Assembly: GCA_030621515.1 (NCBI GenBank)
Contig: JAUXHN010000020.1
Span: 1 to 36,246, forward strand
Source: Deltaproteobacteria bacterium
Lineage (GTDB): Bacteria > Myxococcota_A > Polyangia > JAAYKL01
Length of the DNA stretch: 36,246 bases
Reading direction: 5' to 3'
The translations under genes and the position numbers were made by a program. Positions 16,224 through 23,698 of the stretch are shown one piece after another; the stretch's first letter is position 1; every line of letters starts with the position of its first letter. Under the pieces are notes generated by a model, which was given only the letters and a program-made list of their open reading frames with translations, was not told the origin of the DNA and ran no database searches.

Positions 16224-16397
16224 TCAGGTTATCTCGACACCCGAAGAACACTCGCCCTGTCGGCATCTCATGTATGCTTTACCCATCAGTTTGGTGGGTG
16301 AACCCCACATCCCGATATATAGTTCATCATCCGCACAACAATTGAGCGTGAACCGGTAAACTGCTACATCTTCCCAGGTGTCACACCATCGAATCAT
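16224..16397 (-). other. 57-residue small frame, possible gene remnant
   Basis: In the otherwise unassigned 16120-16377 gap the minus strand holds a frame from ATG 16397 to a TGA at 16224. Its residues look protein-like: WCDTWEDVAVYRFTLNCCAD, then DELYIGMWGSP and AYMRCRQGECSSGVEIT, with six Cys in 57 residues. No ribosome site precedes the ATG, and upstream it becomes a shadow of the plus-strand phosphodiesterase gene, whose GTG lies inside it. It may be the tail of a secreted Cys-rich protein truncated by arrival of the 16378-22424 genes, or chance. The rest of the gap (16120-16223) is AT-rich with no clear signal. Confidence 0.25.
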
Positions 16398-17760
16398 AGA
16401 TCTCCTGTCAATCTTTGCAGCAGCTGCCCTTTGCGCGTGTTCCGGATCGGACTCTTCTGAAAGATCCGATCCAGAAAAAGTCGACAGCAAGCTCCTCCTG
16501 TTCGGCATAGACGGCGCCACGTGGGACCTGATGGATCCGCTCCTTGAAAAGGGGCTCCTACCCAACTTCGAAAAGCTGATCGACCACGGCGTGAGATCTC
16601 CCTTGAAAACCTACAAACCCACCCTCTCCCCGCTCATCTGGACCACCATCGCAACAGGGTTTGCGCCCAAAAAACACGGCATCGAGGGGTTCACCGCAAA
16701 GGTCCGGGGCACAGGCGAGACGGTGCTGGTCACGAGCAACATGCGCAAGGTCAAGGCCGTGTGGAACATCCTGTCCGAGCACGAGAAGACCGTCGGGGTG
16801 ATCGGCTGGTGGGCGTCGTACCCCGCTCAAAAGGTGAACGGCTTCGTCATCTCCGATCAGGCCGGCACGCTGCGCAAGGAGAACTATCGCATCGCGCTCG
16901 ATCTGAAACCTGCGCACGACGCCGGAATAGACCCCAAGACCACCTGGCCTCCCTCCCTGGCCACGGATCTGAAAGATCACCTGAGGCTGTCTTCCAAAAT
17001 CGATGTGGCGATCATCGATCGTTTTTTCGAGCTTGACGCAAAACAACGGGAAAAGCTCGCGCAAGACGGAACCGTGGACAAGGAAGACATCCTGTCCATC
17101 TTCAAATTTGCTTACCTCATCGACCGATCATTCATCGATTCCGGGCTGGTTGCCCTGGCAAAATACAAACCCGATTTCGGGGCGCTCTACCTCAACGGTC
17201 TCGACGCTGCGGAACATCATTTCTGGAAGTACTTCGAGCCGGGCAAATTCGAAAACGTCCGCGCGGAAGACATCGCCAGATACGAAAAGATCATTCACCG
17301 ATACTACATTTACATGGACGAAATCCTCGGGCGCTTGATGAAACTTTATCCTCTGAAGTCATCGACGATCATGGTGGTATCGGACCACGGCCACGAGGCG
17401 AACGCAAACTACGATCCGTCATCGTCCGACCATTACAACCGCATCTGTTCGGGGGGTCATGAGGAAGCCCCGGACGGGATCTTCATCCTGGGCGGCGTCC
17501 TCGCCGGCCGAGGCAAGATCCCCAGGCCCAACGTGTTCGATGTGACGCCGACGATTCTCGCGCTGATGGGAGCTCCCGTGGGTCAGGACATGCCCGGAGA
17601 GATCACTCTGGAGTCCATCGATCGGAAATTTCTGAGGTCCCATCCCCCGACGAAGGTCAAGACCCACGGGCCGAATCCGTTCTTCTCCGCGACGCCCGTT
17701 CCTTCCGCGATGAACGACGCGCTCAAGGAGAAACTCAGGGGGCTTGGCTATATCGAATGA
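16378..17760 (+). CDS. Alkaline phosphatase superfamily (type I phosphodiesterase-like) lipoprotein
   Basis: 460 residues. The only usable start in frame is GTG 16378, without a clear ribosome site. The N-terminus (FAAAALCAC, lipid Cys near 21) looks like a lipoprotein signal. The catalytic fold is the alkaline phosphatase superfamily, phosphodiesterase/nucleotide pyrophosphatase branch: LLLFGIDGATWD (metal D45), PTLSPLIWTTIATG with S84 at the usual nucleophile position, HGIEGF, LNGLDAAEHHFWKYF (metal D/H), VVSDHGHEA (metal D-H) and the late metal His in SGGHEEAPDG. The protein ends LRGLGYIE, nearly the same tail as the second superfamily member in this operon (LRALGYVE). It probably hydrolyses or transfers a phosphodiester-linked group on an envelope molecule; the substrate cannot be told. 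It is the first of four plus-strand genes. Confidence 0.88.
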   Translation: MSHHRIIDLLSIFAAAALCACSGSDSSERSDPEKVDSKLLLFGIDGATWDLMDPLLEKGLLPNFEKLIDHGVRSPLKTYKPTLSPLIWTTIATGFAPKKHGIEGFTAKVRGTGETVLVTSNMRKVKAVWNILSEHEKTVGVIGWWASYPAQKVNGFVISDQAGTLRKENYRIALDLKPAHDAGIDPKTTWPPSLATDLKDHLRLSSKIDVAIIDRFFELDAKQREKLAQDGTVDKEDILSIFKFAYLIDRSFIDSGLVALAKYKPDFGALYLNGLDAAEHHFWKYFEPGKFENVRAEDIARYEKIIHRYYIYMDEILGRLMKLYPLKSSTIMVVSDHGHEANANYDPSSSDHYNRICSGGHEEAPDGIFILGGVLAGRGKIPRPNVFDVTPTILALMGAPVGQDMPGEITLESIDRKFLRSHPPTKVKTHGPNPFFSATPVPSAMNDALKEKLRGLGYIE

Positions 17761-17779
17761 AGCTCATAGAATTACACTC

Positions 17780-18598
17780 ATGAACACCACCGCATGGAAA
17801 AAGATCGAGACTGCCCTCCTGGTGCTGCTGCTCGTAACCACCGCCGGGCTCGGCGTCTATCTTGTAACAACCGTCGATCAGATCAGGGACCGGCTCGGCC
17901 GGCTGGAAGACGAGGTTCTGGATCTGGCTCACCCTGACGGCGCCACGAGATCCGCCGCAACGAGAATGAAGAAGATGTCAGCCGACATGGCCGACCTCAC
18001 GGAGCGGATAAAGGCGCTGGACGACCGCATCGGCGCGATCCTCCTCAAGGCGCGCGCAAACTCCAAGCGCCTGGACAACCTGGAGGCGGGAGATCTGTCC
18101 GACCTGGGATTGGGCGCGCTTATCGACCGGAAGCTGAAAGGGGGCGCGCACGGAGCGGGCCCGTTGGGGCCTTCCACGGGCCACGACATAGATTCGATCG
18201 GCGACAAGATCCAGCTCACCGATCTGCAGCGTCGTCGCATCGCCAACTTGATGAACACGGCAAAAGAGGATGTCATGAGCGTGCTCACCGCAGCTCGACA
18301 GGAGGATCCCGAACTGGTCGAGTACATCGGAAAAGTCATGCGATCGGGAGAGGATATCAAGAGCATCGCCAACCAGCTTCTTCCCAAGCTCTTCAACAAC
18401 AACGTCCCGGGCACCGACGAGAGCTACTTCTCCACCCTCCTGGATATTCGCCAGAACGCCGCCGGCGACTTCAGGGACATCCTGTCGGCCGATCAGTTCG
18501 ACACTTTCGGCAAGCTGGGAATCGACATATTCGGCATCGGAACGGGCTACTCGCCGTTCAAGAAAGAAGGAGAAAAACTGGCGACGGAGAACCAGTGA
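17780..18598 (+). CDS. Inner-membrane-anchored coiled-coil protein, unknown function
   Basis: 272 residues with ATG 17780; the frame could open at TTG 17744 inside the previous gene, but the ATG gives a normal anchor. A single transmembrane helix (ETALLVLLLVTTAGLGVYLV, 10-29) is followed by a heptad-rich coiled coil (about 30-105: DQIRDRLGRLEDEVLDL, MADLTERIKALDDRI). A Gly-rich hinge and a helical C-terminal domain follow (about 140-250: LTDLQRRRIANLMNTAKEDV, ILSADQFDTFGKLG). The LTxxQ...LSxxQ spacing recalls periplasmic Spy/CpxP-like helical proteins, but I would not assign it there. Its TGA overlaps the next gene's GTG (GTGA). It may tether or organise the enzymes of this operon. Confidence 0.8.
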   Translation: MNTTAWKKIETALLVLLLVTTAGLGVYLVTTVDQIRDRLGRLEDEVLDLAHPDGATRSAATRMKKMSADMADLTERIKALDDRIGAILLKARANSKRLDNLEAGDLSDLGLGALIDRKLKGGAHGAGPLGPSTGHDIDSIGDKIQLTDLQRRRIANLMNTAKEDVMSVLTAARQEDPELVEYIGKVMRSGEDIKSIANQLLPKLFNNNVPGTDESYFSTLLDIRQNAAGDFRDILSADQFDTFGKLGIDIFGIGTGYSPFKKEGEKLATENQ

Positions 18599-21042
18599 CC
18601 CCCAGGCCCACCCCACCTCGAATAGGCATAGGCATCGCGCTGCTGAGCACCTGCCTCATCACCATCGAGCTGGCGCTGACCCGACTGTTTTCCGTGACCA
18701 TCTGGTACCACTTCGCCTTCCTCGCCATATCGGTGGCCCTCTTCGGCATCGGCGCCGCCGCCCTGACGGTGCACATGATCCAGCACCGCCTGGCCCCCGA
18801 GCGAACGAACTCTATCCTGGCAAGGGCATCCATCGCCCTTGCGCTGGTCACGATCATTTCCAACTGGGTGCTGCTCAACTTCACGCCCCACATGGCCACG
18901 GGCGCGCAGTTCGATTTCTTCTCGCGGGTCACTCTCAACCTGGTCATTACTTTCATCGCCGCGGCGGCCCCATTCTACGCAGGGGGGTTTGCCATCAGTC
19001 TGGCCATGACTCGACACTCCCGCGCGATACATTCGCTCTACTCATGGGATCTCTTCGGAGCGGGGCTGGGATGTCTCCTGGTGATCCCGGCCCTCGACCT
19101 CGCGGGCGCGCCCGTCACGCTGGTCCTCGTATCCTCCCTCGCAGCCCTGGCGGCGGCGGTTTTCTACGGTGAATCGGGAAGGAGTCGCGCCTGGACATGG
19201 GTGTCGGCGTCTCTCGCGGCGGCGATAGTCACCTTCGCCGTCATGTCCCCGGGCCTCGGGCTCTTCGAGTTGCGCACGGCAAAGGGCCTGAACATGGAGC
19301 GCCTGGAGATCGAGTTCAATCGCTGGAACTCCTTCTCCCTGGTGAGCGTCCTTCCCGGCGGGGGCTTCAAGGGCTGGGGGATGAGCCCGAAGTTCAAAGG
19401 AGAGCTTCCGGAACGCAAGACTCTCATCATCGACATGAACGCGATGACCCCACTCATAAACTTCGACGGCGATCTCGACGCCGCTTCTCACATGCTGCAC
19501 GATCTCTCCTCGTTCGTGCACCACGTCCATCCCTGGAAGGCGCCGGGGCATGTCTGCGTGATCGGCGCCGGGGGCGGTCGCGATGTGCTCGCGGCCCTGG
19601 TCAGCGGCGCGAATCACGTCACCGGCGTGGAGATCAACCCGCTCATCGTGGACGACGTCATGCTCGGGCAGTACAGGGAATATACCGGGAGGCTCTACGA
19701 ACGCCCGGACGTGACCATCATCACGGACGACGGCCGGGGAGTTGTCCGACGATCGAATGAGAAATTCGGCATCATTCACCTGAGCATGGTGGACACATCG
19801 GCGGCGACCGCGGCGGGCGCTTACTCTCTCACGGAAAACAGCCTGCACACCGTGGAGGCCTTCGCGGACTACCTGGAACACCTGGAGCCGGAAGGCCTCC
19901 TGTCGGTATCATCGGTCACCATGCCCGGGCTCGCGGGCGGCGCGGAGTTGAGCGCCCTGGCCTGGAAATCCCTGAAGGACACAGGAGCGGATCCATCCAC
20001 CAATGTCGCTGTCATCTCCACACCCTGGATAGGCCGCCCCGGCTGCATCCTTCACAATGTCATCGTCAAACCCGAGCCGCTCACCGGGCGGGAGATCTCC
20101 TCCATTCGGGAGAACACCCGTCGTCTGGGTTTTCAGGTCGCCTATCTGCCGGGGGAAAAGACACGCCCGGGAAAATGGATCGGCCCCATCCTTACAACCA
20201 CAAACGAGTCGGATCTCGCCGCGCTCATCGACGGCTGGAGTCTGGACGTGACACCGGCGACGGATGATCGGCCCTTCTTCTTCTACCAGAACAGGCTGTC
20301 CGATCTCAGCGCGATGCTGGCATCCGGTATGCCGACATACCTCTTCGGGAACGGCCTTTTCATCCTGGCCAAGGTGGCCCTTATCGCCCTCGCGATGGTC
20401 ATCCTCTTTTTGCTGATACCGATCATCGCAGCCAGAAAATCCGTCGAACGCGGCCGTGGGCGAGCCATGTGGGATCTGGGATACGTGGCCTGCCTGGGGG
20501 TCGGGTTCATGTGTGTGGAGATCGCGCTCATCCAGAAGTTCACACTCTACCTGGGGCGACCCACCTATACACTGGTGGTCGTCCTCTTCGTGCTGCTGAT
20601 GGGGAGCGGCCTCGGCAGCCGACTCTTCGGCCGATTGTCGCAAGGCGGCTCGATCCGCAACAGGCTCGTCATCGCCATCGGCACACTTCTGGCTGCGCTG
20701 TTCGCCCTGTGGGTTTTCGGTCTCGGAGATCTCCTGCTCGCTTCCACGTCGGGATGGCCGACCGGCGGCCGTATCGCACTCACCGTCGCCGTCCTCGCCC
20801 CTATCGGGTTGCTCCTCGGGATGCCCTACCCCGCGGGTCTCTCCGCGGTCGCACGGCGCGCCGAAACGAGGATCCCCTGGCTGTGGGGGATCAACAGCGC
20901 GACGTCCGTCCTGGGGTCGGTGCTGGCTGTGCTGATCTCCATGCACGCGGGCATCCCGTCCACGCTTCTCGTGGGCACCTTGCTTTACTGTGTCGCGCTC
21001 CTCGTTTCCATCAAGGTGACCGGGAAGGAGAACCCCGGATGA
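18595..21042 (+). CDS. Multi-pass membrane protein with spermidine-synthase-like domain
   Basis: 815 residues, GTG start overlapping the previous stop. About six hydrophobic helices (10-220) include the typical YSWDLFGAGLGCLLVIPALD segment. A soluble Rossmann domain of the spermidine synthase/methyltransferase type follows (about 320-460): CVIGAGGGRDVL for nucleotide/SAM binding, GVEINPLI for the ribose-binding acid, ITDDGRG, and SLTENSLHTVEAFADYLEHL after the active-site strand. A second membrane part (about 580-810) has several helices, including LGYVACLGVGFMCVEIALIQ and MPYPAGLSAVARR. Such fusions are common but uncharacterised; the catalytic stretch here is HLSMVDTSAATAAGAYSLTE, without the canonical D-x-x-D-P of true aminopropyltransferases. 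A role in modifying an envelope molecule with its AP-superfamily neighbours is inference. Confidence 0.87.
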   Translation: MTPRPTPPRIGIGIALLSTCLITIELALTRLFSVTIWYHFAFLAISVALFGIGAAALTVHMIQHRLAPERTNSILARASIALALVTIISNWVLLNFTPHMATGAQFDFFSRVTLNLVITFIAAAAPFYAGGFAISLAMTRHSRAIHSLYSWDLFGAGLGCLLVIPALDLAGAPVTLVLVSSLAALAAAVFYGESGRSRAWTWVSASLAAAIVTFAVMSPGLGLFELRTAKGLNMERLEIEFNRWNSFSLVSVLPGGGFKGWGMSPKFKGELPERKTLIIDMNAMTPLINFDGDLDAASHMLHDLSSFVHHVHPWKAPGHVCVIGAGGGRDVLAALVSGANHVTGVEINPLIVDDVMLGQYREYTGRLYERPDVTIITDDGRGVVRRSNEKFGIIHLSMVDTSAATAAGAYSLTENSLHTVEAFADYLEHLEPEGLLSVSSVTMPGLAGGAELSALAWKSLKDTGADPSTNVAVISTPWIGRPGCILHNVIVKPEPLTGREISSIRENTRRLGFQVAYLPGEKTRPGKWIGPILTTTNESDLAALIDGWSLDVTPATDDRPFFFYQNRLSDLSAMLASGMPTYLFGNGLFILAKVALIALAMVILFLLIPIIAARKSVERGRGRAMWDLGYVACLGVGFMCVEIALIQKFTLYLGRPTYTLVVVLFVLLMGSGLGSRLFGRLSQGGSIRNRLVIAIGTLLAALFALWVFGLGDLLLASTSGWPTGGRIALTVAVLAPIGLLLGMPYPAGLSAVARRAETRIPWLWGINSATSVLGSVLAVLISMHAGIPSTLLVGTLLYCVALLVSIKVTGKENPG

Positions 21043-22424
21043 TCTTCGAAAAGAAGCCATTTCGGGTATTCGTATTTATCGTCCTGCTCGGGCTGGTCGC
21101 CGCGGGGATAGCGTACAAGCTGACCGACGATCCCGATCCGACACAGCCCGATGTGATTTTCATAGTCATGGACATGGTTCGCTCGGATCGCCTGTCCATG
21201 TGCGGCCACAACCGCCCCACGTCACCGGTGCTCGATGCTCTCGCCGAAAAACCGGGCGTCCAGGCAACGTGCAACGCCTACTCGCCCGGCACATGGACCC
21301 TTCCGAGCCACGCCAGCTACTTCACCGGCGAGGAGGTGCCGGTCCACGGCGCGGACTGCATTCTCAAACCCGACGGAGTCGATTCGGTCTCCCTGTGGGG
21401 CGATCCGGTTCGCCCCCTGACCGGGAACATTCCAACTCTTGCGCAGAGGATGCGCGAGCGGGGATACAGGACCGTGATGGTATCCGGCAACCCGATAGTC
21501 TCGAGGTGGGCGGCCACCGGCCTGGATCGCGGTTTCCAGGTGCTTCGCGAATCCAGACAGTTCGGAGATCTCTACGGAGACGACCTCGTGGCCGCGCTGA
21601 AGAGCGCTCTCGGGGAAGTAACAGAGGATGCCCCCCTCTTCCTGTTCATCAACATCGCCGACGTTCACCATCCCTGGCTGCCCGTCCCGAAGGACCTCGG
21701 GTGGGTGCCACCGCGCCCATTCCTGGATAATCGACCCAGGATTCCCGACAACCCCTACCCGCGATTTTTCAGGGACGAGATGACCGATGAGGAGAGGATG
21801 AGCTTCCTGGCCCACGCAAACGATTCGTACGATTACGCCGTATGGAGAGCGGACAATACCCTGAGCCGGGTGCTCGAGATACTCGAAAAGCGCGGCACGA
21901 CAAGGAGGCCGCATCGCCTGATCGTCACCAGCGATCACGGCGAATTTCTCGGCGAGCACGATCTCCTCTCTCACGGGATCTTCGTGTACGAGCCAGACAC
22001 CCGCGTGCCGCTGGTGTTCGCATCTTCCTCTCCCTCCTCTTCATTCGAAACCTCCAGACCCATGGCCGCGCTCGCGTCTTACGATCTCGCCCTCGATGGA
22101 GCGCTCTGGAACATCCCCCGCTCCGTACGCGCCGCGGGATATCCGGACGGTCTCCTGAGCAAACTGTTCGGCGACAGGCTCACGGCCACGACCGCCGCCC
22201 ACTGGAACGGCGATGAGAAACTGTTCTACATCAACGGAAAGTATTCCCTCTTCAATCTGAGAACAGACCCGGGCGAACTCGACCCACACCCCATGCCGGA
22301 CAATCACCCCCTCAGGAAACGCTTCGAGGGCTTCGTCAGACAGATCCTGGAGACCTCCCGTCGAAAGACCGAGCCGTCACGAGAAATGATCGAAGCGCTG
22401 CGCGCGTTGGGTTACGTGGAATAA
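21039..22424 (+). CDS. Sulfatase-fold (alkaline phosphatase superfamily) membrane-anchored enzyme
   Basis: 461 residues; ATG 21039 overlaps the previous stop (ATGA). An N-terminal anchor helix (VFVFIVLLGLVAAGIAY, 10-26) is followed by the sulfatase fold: DVIFIVMDMVRSDRLSMCGH (metal Asp), SPGTWTLPSHASYFTG, INIADVHHPW, VTSDHGEFLGEHDLLSHG (metal D-H and basic/His residues) and a C-terminal YINGKYSLFNLRTDPGELD. In true sulfatases the Cys or Ser of C/S-x-P-S-R becomes formylglycine; here the motif is T-L-P-S-H, so formylglycine cannot form and a Thr nucleophile, as in phosphotransferases of this superfamily, is more likely. It ends LRALGYVE. Its stop abuts the stop of the convergent lipoprotein gene with no base between. 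Confidence 0.88.
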   Translation: MIFEKKPFRVFVFIVLLGLVAAGIAYKLTDDPDPTQPDVIFIVMDMVRSDRLSMCGHNRPTSPVLDALAEKPGVQATCNAYSPGTWTLPSHASYFTGEEVPVHGADCILKPDGVDSVSLWGDPVRPLTGNIPTLAQRMRERGYRTVMVSGNPIVSRWAATGLDRGFQVLRESRQFGDLYGDDLVAALKSALGEVTEDAPLFLFINIADVHHPWLPVPKDLGWVPPRPFLDNRPRIPDNPYPRFFRDEMTDEERMSFLAHANDSYDYAVWRADNTLSRVLEILEKRGTTRRPHRLIVTSDHGEFLGEHDLLSHGIFVYEPDTRVPLVFASSSPSSSFETSRPMAALASYDLALDGALWNIPRSVRAAGYPDGLLSKLFGDRLTATTAAHWNGDEKLFYINGKYSLFNLRTDPGELDPHPMPDNHPLRKRFEGFVRQILETSRRKTEPSREMIEALRALGYVE

Positions 22425-23513
22425 TCATTCACAATAGACAACTCCCTCGGTCCCCACCGCGAACACTTCGCCGGTCTGCGCCACCCATACATCATTGAGC
22501 GGAAAATCGAACGGGCCGGTCACTTTGGACCAGGAAGAACCATCGTAGTGGAGAACCACGCCCTCGGTTCCCTCACCGCCCACGGCAAAGATGTCCGACG
22601 AAGATCGCCCCCCGATTCCGGTCAGGACGACATTTGCACCATCAGGGCCGAGATAGACCTCGCTCCACCCGCCGGCATCCTTGTGGAACATGGACGCGTC
22701 GGACCCCATGATCGCGCCGCCCACCGCGTGGATATCCATGGAAGAGCTGCCCCATATCGCTTCCAGGGAGGAGAACATCACCAGCGTCGCCGCCTCGGAA
22801 GACCAGCTCGATCCGTTGTAGTGGAGGATGCCACCACTCCCCACCACATAGACATTACTGCCCGAGGTGCCCCACACATCGGTCAGAAGAGCGGGTGTTC
22901 CCGGGATCCCCGTCATCTCCGTCCACCCCGCACCATCGTAGTGCGCGACCATCGGCGACAGAAGGCCCCCCACTGCGAAAACGTCGTCGCTCGACGCGCC
23001 CCACACCCCTCTCAGGAAATCTGCGATGCCGATGACGGTTGGGGACCAGCTCAACCCGTCGTAGCGGAGGACGAGGTCGGGCTCGCCGACGACGAACACA
23101 TCCGTGGCGCCGGTTCCCCATACTCCGCGAAGCCCCACCGCACCGATCCCCGGATCCAGCGCACCCCATGAGCCGTTGTGGTAGTGGATCACCGTGGTCA
23201 CCACCAGAGTGTCGCCGCCCACCACGAACACATCGTTCGCGGATGCCCCCCACACGGACGAGAGAGAAGCCGAGGTGTACACATCCCACACGCAGGGGAA
23301 ATCCGTGTCGGAGTCAGTATCGACATCTGTATCCGTGTCCACATCGGTGTCGATGTCCGTATCCGTATCGGCATCCGTGTCCGTATCGGTATCCGTGTCC
23401 GTATCTGTATCCGTGTTGCCCATCCGTCCCAGGGGCACCACCCTGTCGCAGCCCAATGCGCAACAGGAGGCAACCAAAACGGCGCAGACAGCTGCATGGA
23501 TTGCTCGTGTCAT
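22425..23513 (-). CDS. Lipoprotein with Asp-Thr tether and seven-repeat propeller
   Basis: 362 residues with ATG 23513; the longer frame from 23774 has no plausible N-terminus and crosses the divergent promoter region. The signal peptide (MTRAIHAAVCAVLVASCCAL) ends with the lipid Cys at C22. A 38-residue tether of alternating Asp and Thr/Ser/Val/Ile (DTDTDTDADTDTDIDTDV...) follows. Then seven repeats of about 40 residues match L-x-x-V-W-G-x-S-x-x-D-V-F-A-V-G followed by H-Y-D/N-G-x-x-W (SVWGASANDVFVVGG, GVWGASSDDVFAVGG, DVWGTSGSNVYVVGS, IWGSSSMDIHAVGG). Seven blades fit a complete propeller. No ribosome site is visible and a promoter sits just upstream, so the mRNA may be leaderless. Surface binding protein of unknown ligand. 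Confidence 0.85.
   Translation of the reverse strand: MTRAIHAAVCAVLVASCCALGCDRVVPLGRMGNTDTDTDTDTDTDTDADTDTDIDTDVDTDTDVDTDSDTDFPCVWDVYTSASLSSVWGASANDVFVVGGDTLVVTTVIHYHNGSWGALDPGIGAVGLRGVWGTGATDVFVVGEPDLVLRYDGLSWSPTVIGIADFLRGVWGASSDDVFAVGGLLSPMVAHYDGAGWTEMTGIPGTPALLTDVWGTSGSNVYVVGSGGILHYNGSSWSSEAATLVMFSSLEAIWGSSSMDIHAVGGAIMGSDASMFHKDAGGWSEVYLGPDGANVVLTGIGGRSSSDIFAVGGEGTEGVVLHYDGSSWSKVTGPFDFPLNDVWVAQTGEVFAVGTEGVVYCE
23301..23414 (-). repeat. Asp-Thr hexanucleotide tract in the propeller lipoprotein
   Basis: 114 bases of period 6 (GAY ACN on the minus strand) encode 38 residues alternating Asp with Thr, plus a few Ala, Ile, Val and Ser. The tract lies directly between the lipid-attachment region and the propeller. 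The interruptions and mixed synonymous codons show that it is not a fresh pure microsatellite. Confidence 0.85.
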
Positions 23514-23519
23514 GAAAAT

Positions 23520-23548
23520 ATTGTATCGACTCGAGCAGTTACCCACAA
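23520..23548 (-). promoter_or_regulatory. Candidate promoter for a leaderless lipoprotein mRNA
   Basis: On the minus strand TTGTGG (23548-23543) and TACAAT (23525-23520) are 17 bases apart, a good -10 with a partial -35. The expected RNA start, about seven bases past the -10, falls on or next to the ATG at 23513. That agrees with the missing ribosome site. Confidence 0.4.
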
Positions 23549-23615
23549 TAATAACTAGCCTCGCAGCTGCCTTTAGTGACGCGCGACGATATTTACTTGA
23601 TTGGCCCATCGCACT

Positions 23616-23654
23616 AAAAAAAAAACTTTCGAAACAAGTTTTTCGATGTACAAT
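23616..23654 (+). promoter_or_regulatory. Candidate promoter and palindrome before the 1581-residue lipoprotein
   Basis: A run of ten A (23616-23625) resembles an upstream (UP-type) element. TACAAT at 23649-23654 is a likely -10, with only a weak TTTCGA at 23627-23632 in the -35 place, 16 bases before it. An inverted repeat TCGAAA-6-TTTCGA (23629-23646) fills the space between the two boxes and could be an operator. RNA would begin near 23661, about 38 bases before the ATG at 23699. Confidence 0.4.
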
Positions 23655-23698
23655 CTTATTGGACAATTTCAACCCAGTCAAAGCAGATGGAGACAGAT

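Noticed and set aside
20469-21038. Upstream extension of the sulfatase-fold gene
   Set aside because: This part is out of frame inside the spermidine-synthase-like gene and Arg/Pro-rich; ATG 21039 with the ATGA overlap and an anchor helix is the real start.
18595-21042. Spermidine biosynthesis enzyme
   Set aside because: The membrane domains and altered active-site stretch, and absence of polyamine genes nearby, do not support a polyamine role; kept only as 'spermidine-synthase-like domain'.
22400-22450. Terminator between the convergent genes at 22424/22425
   Set aside because: The two stop codons touch and no GC-rich hairpin with a T run is visible on either strand.
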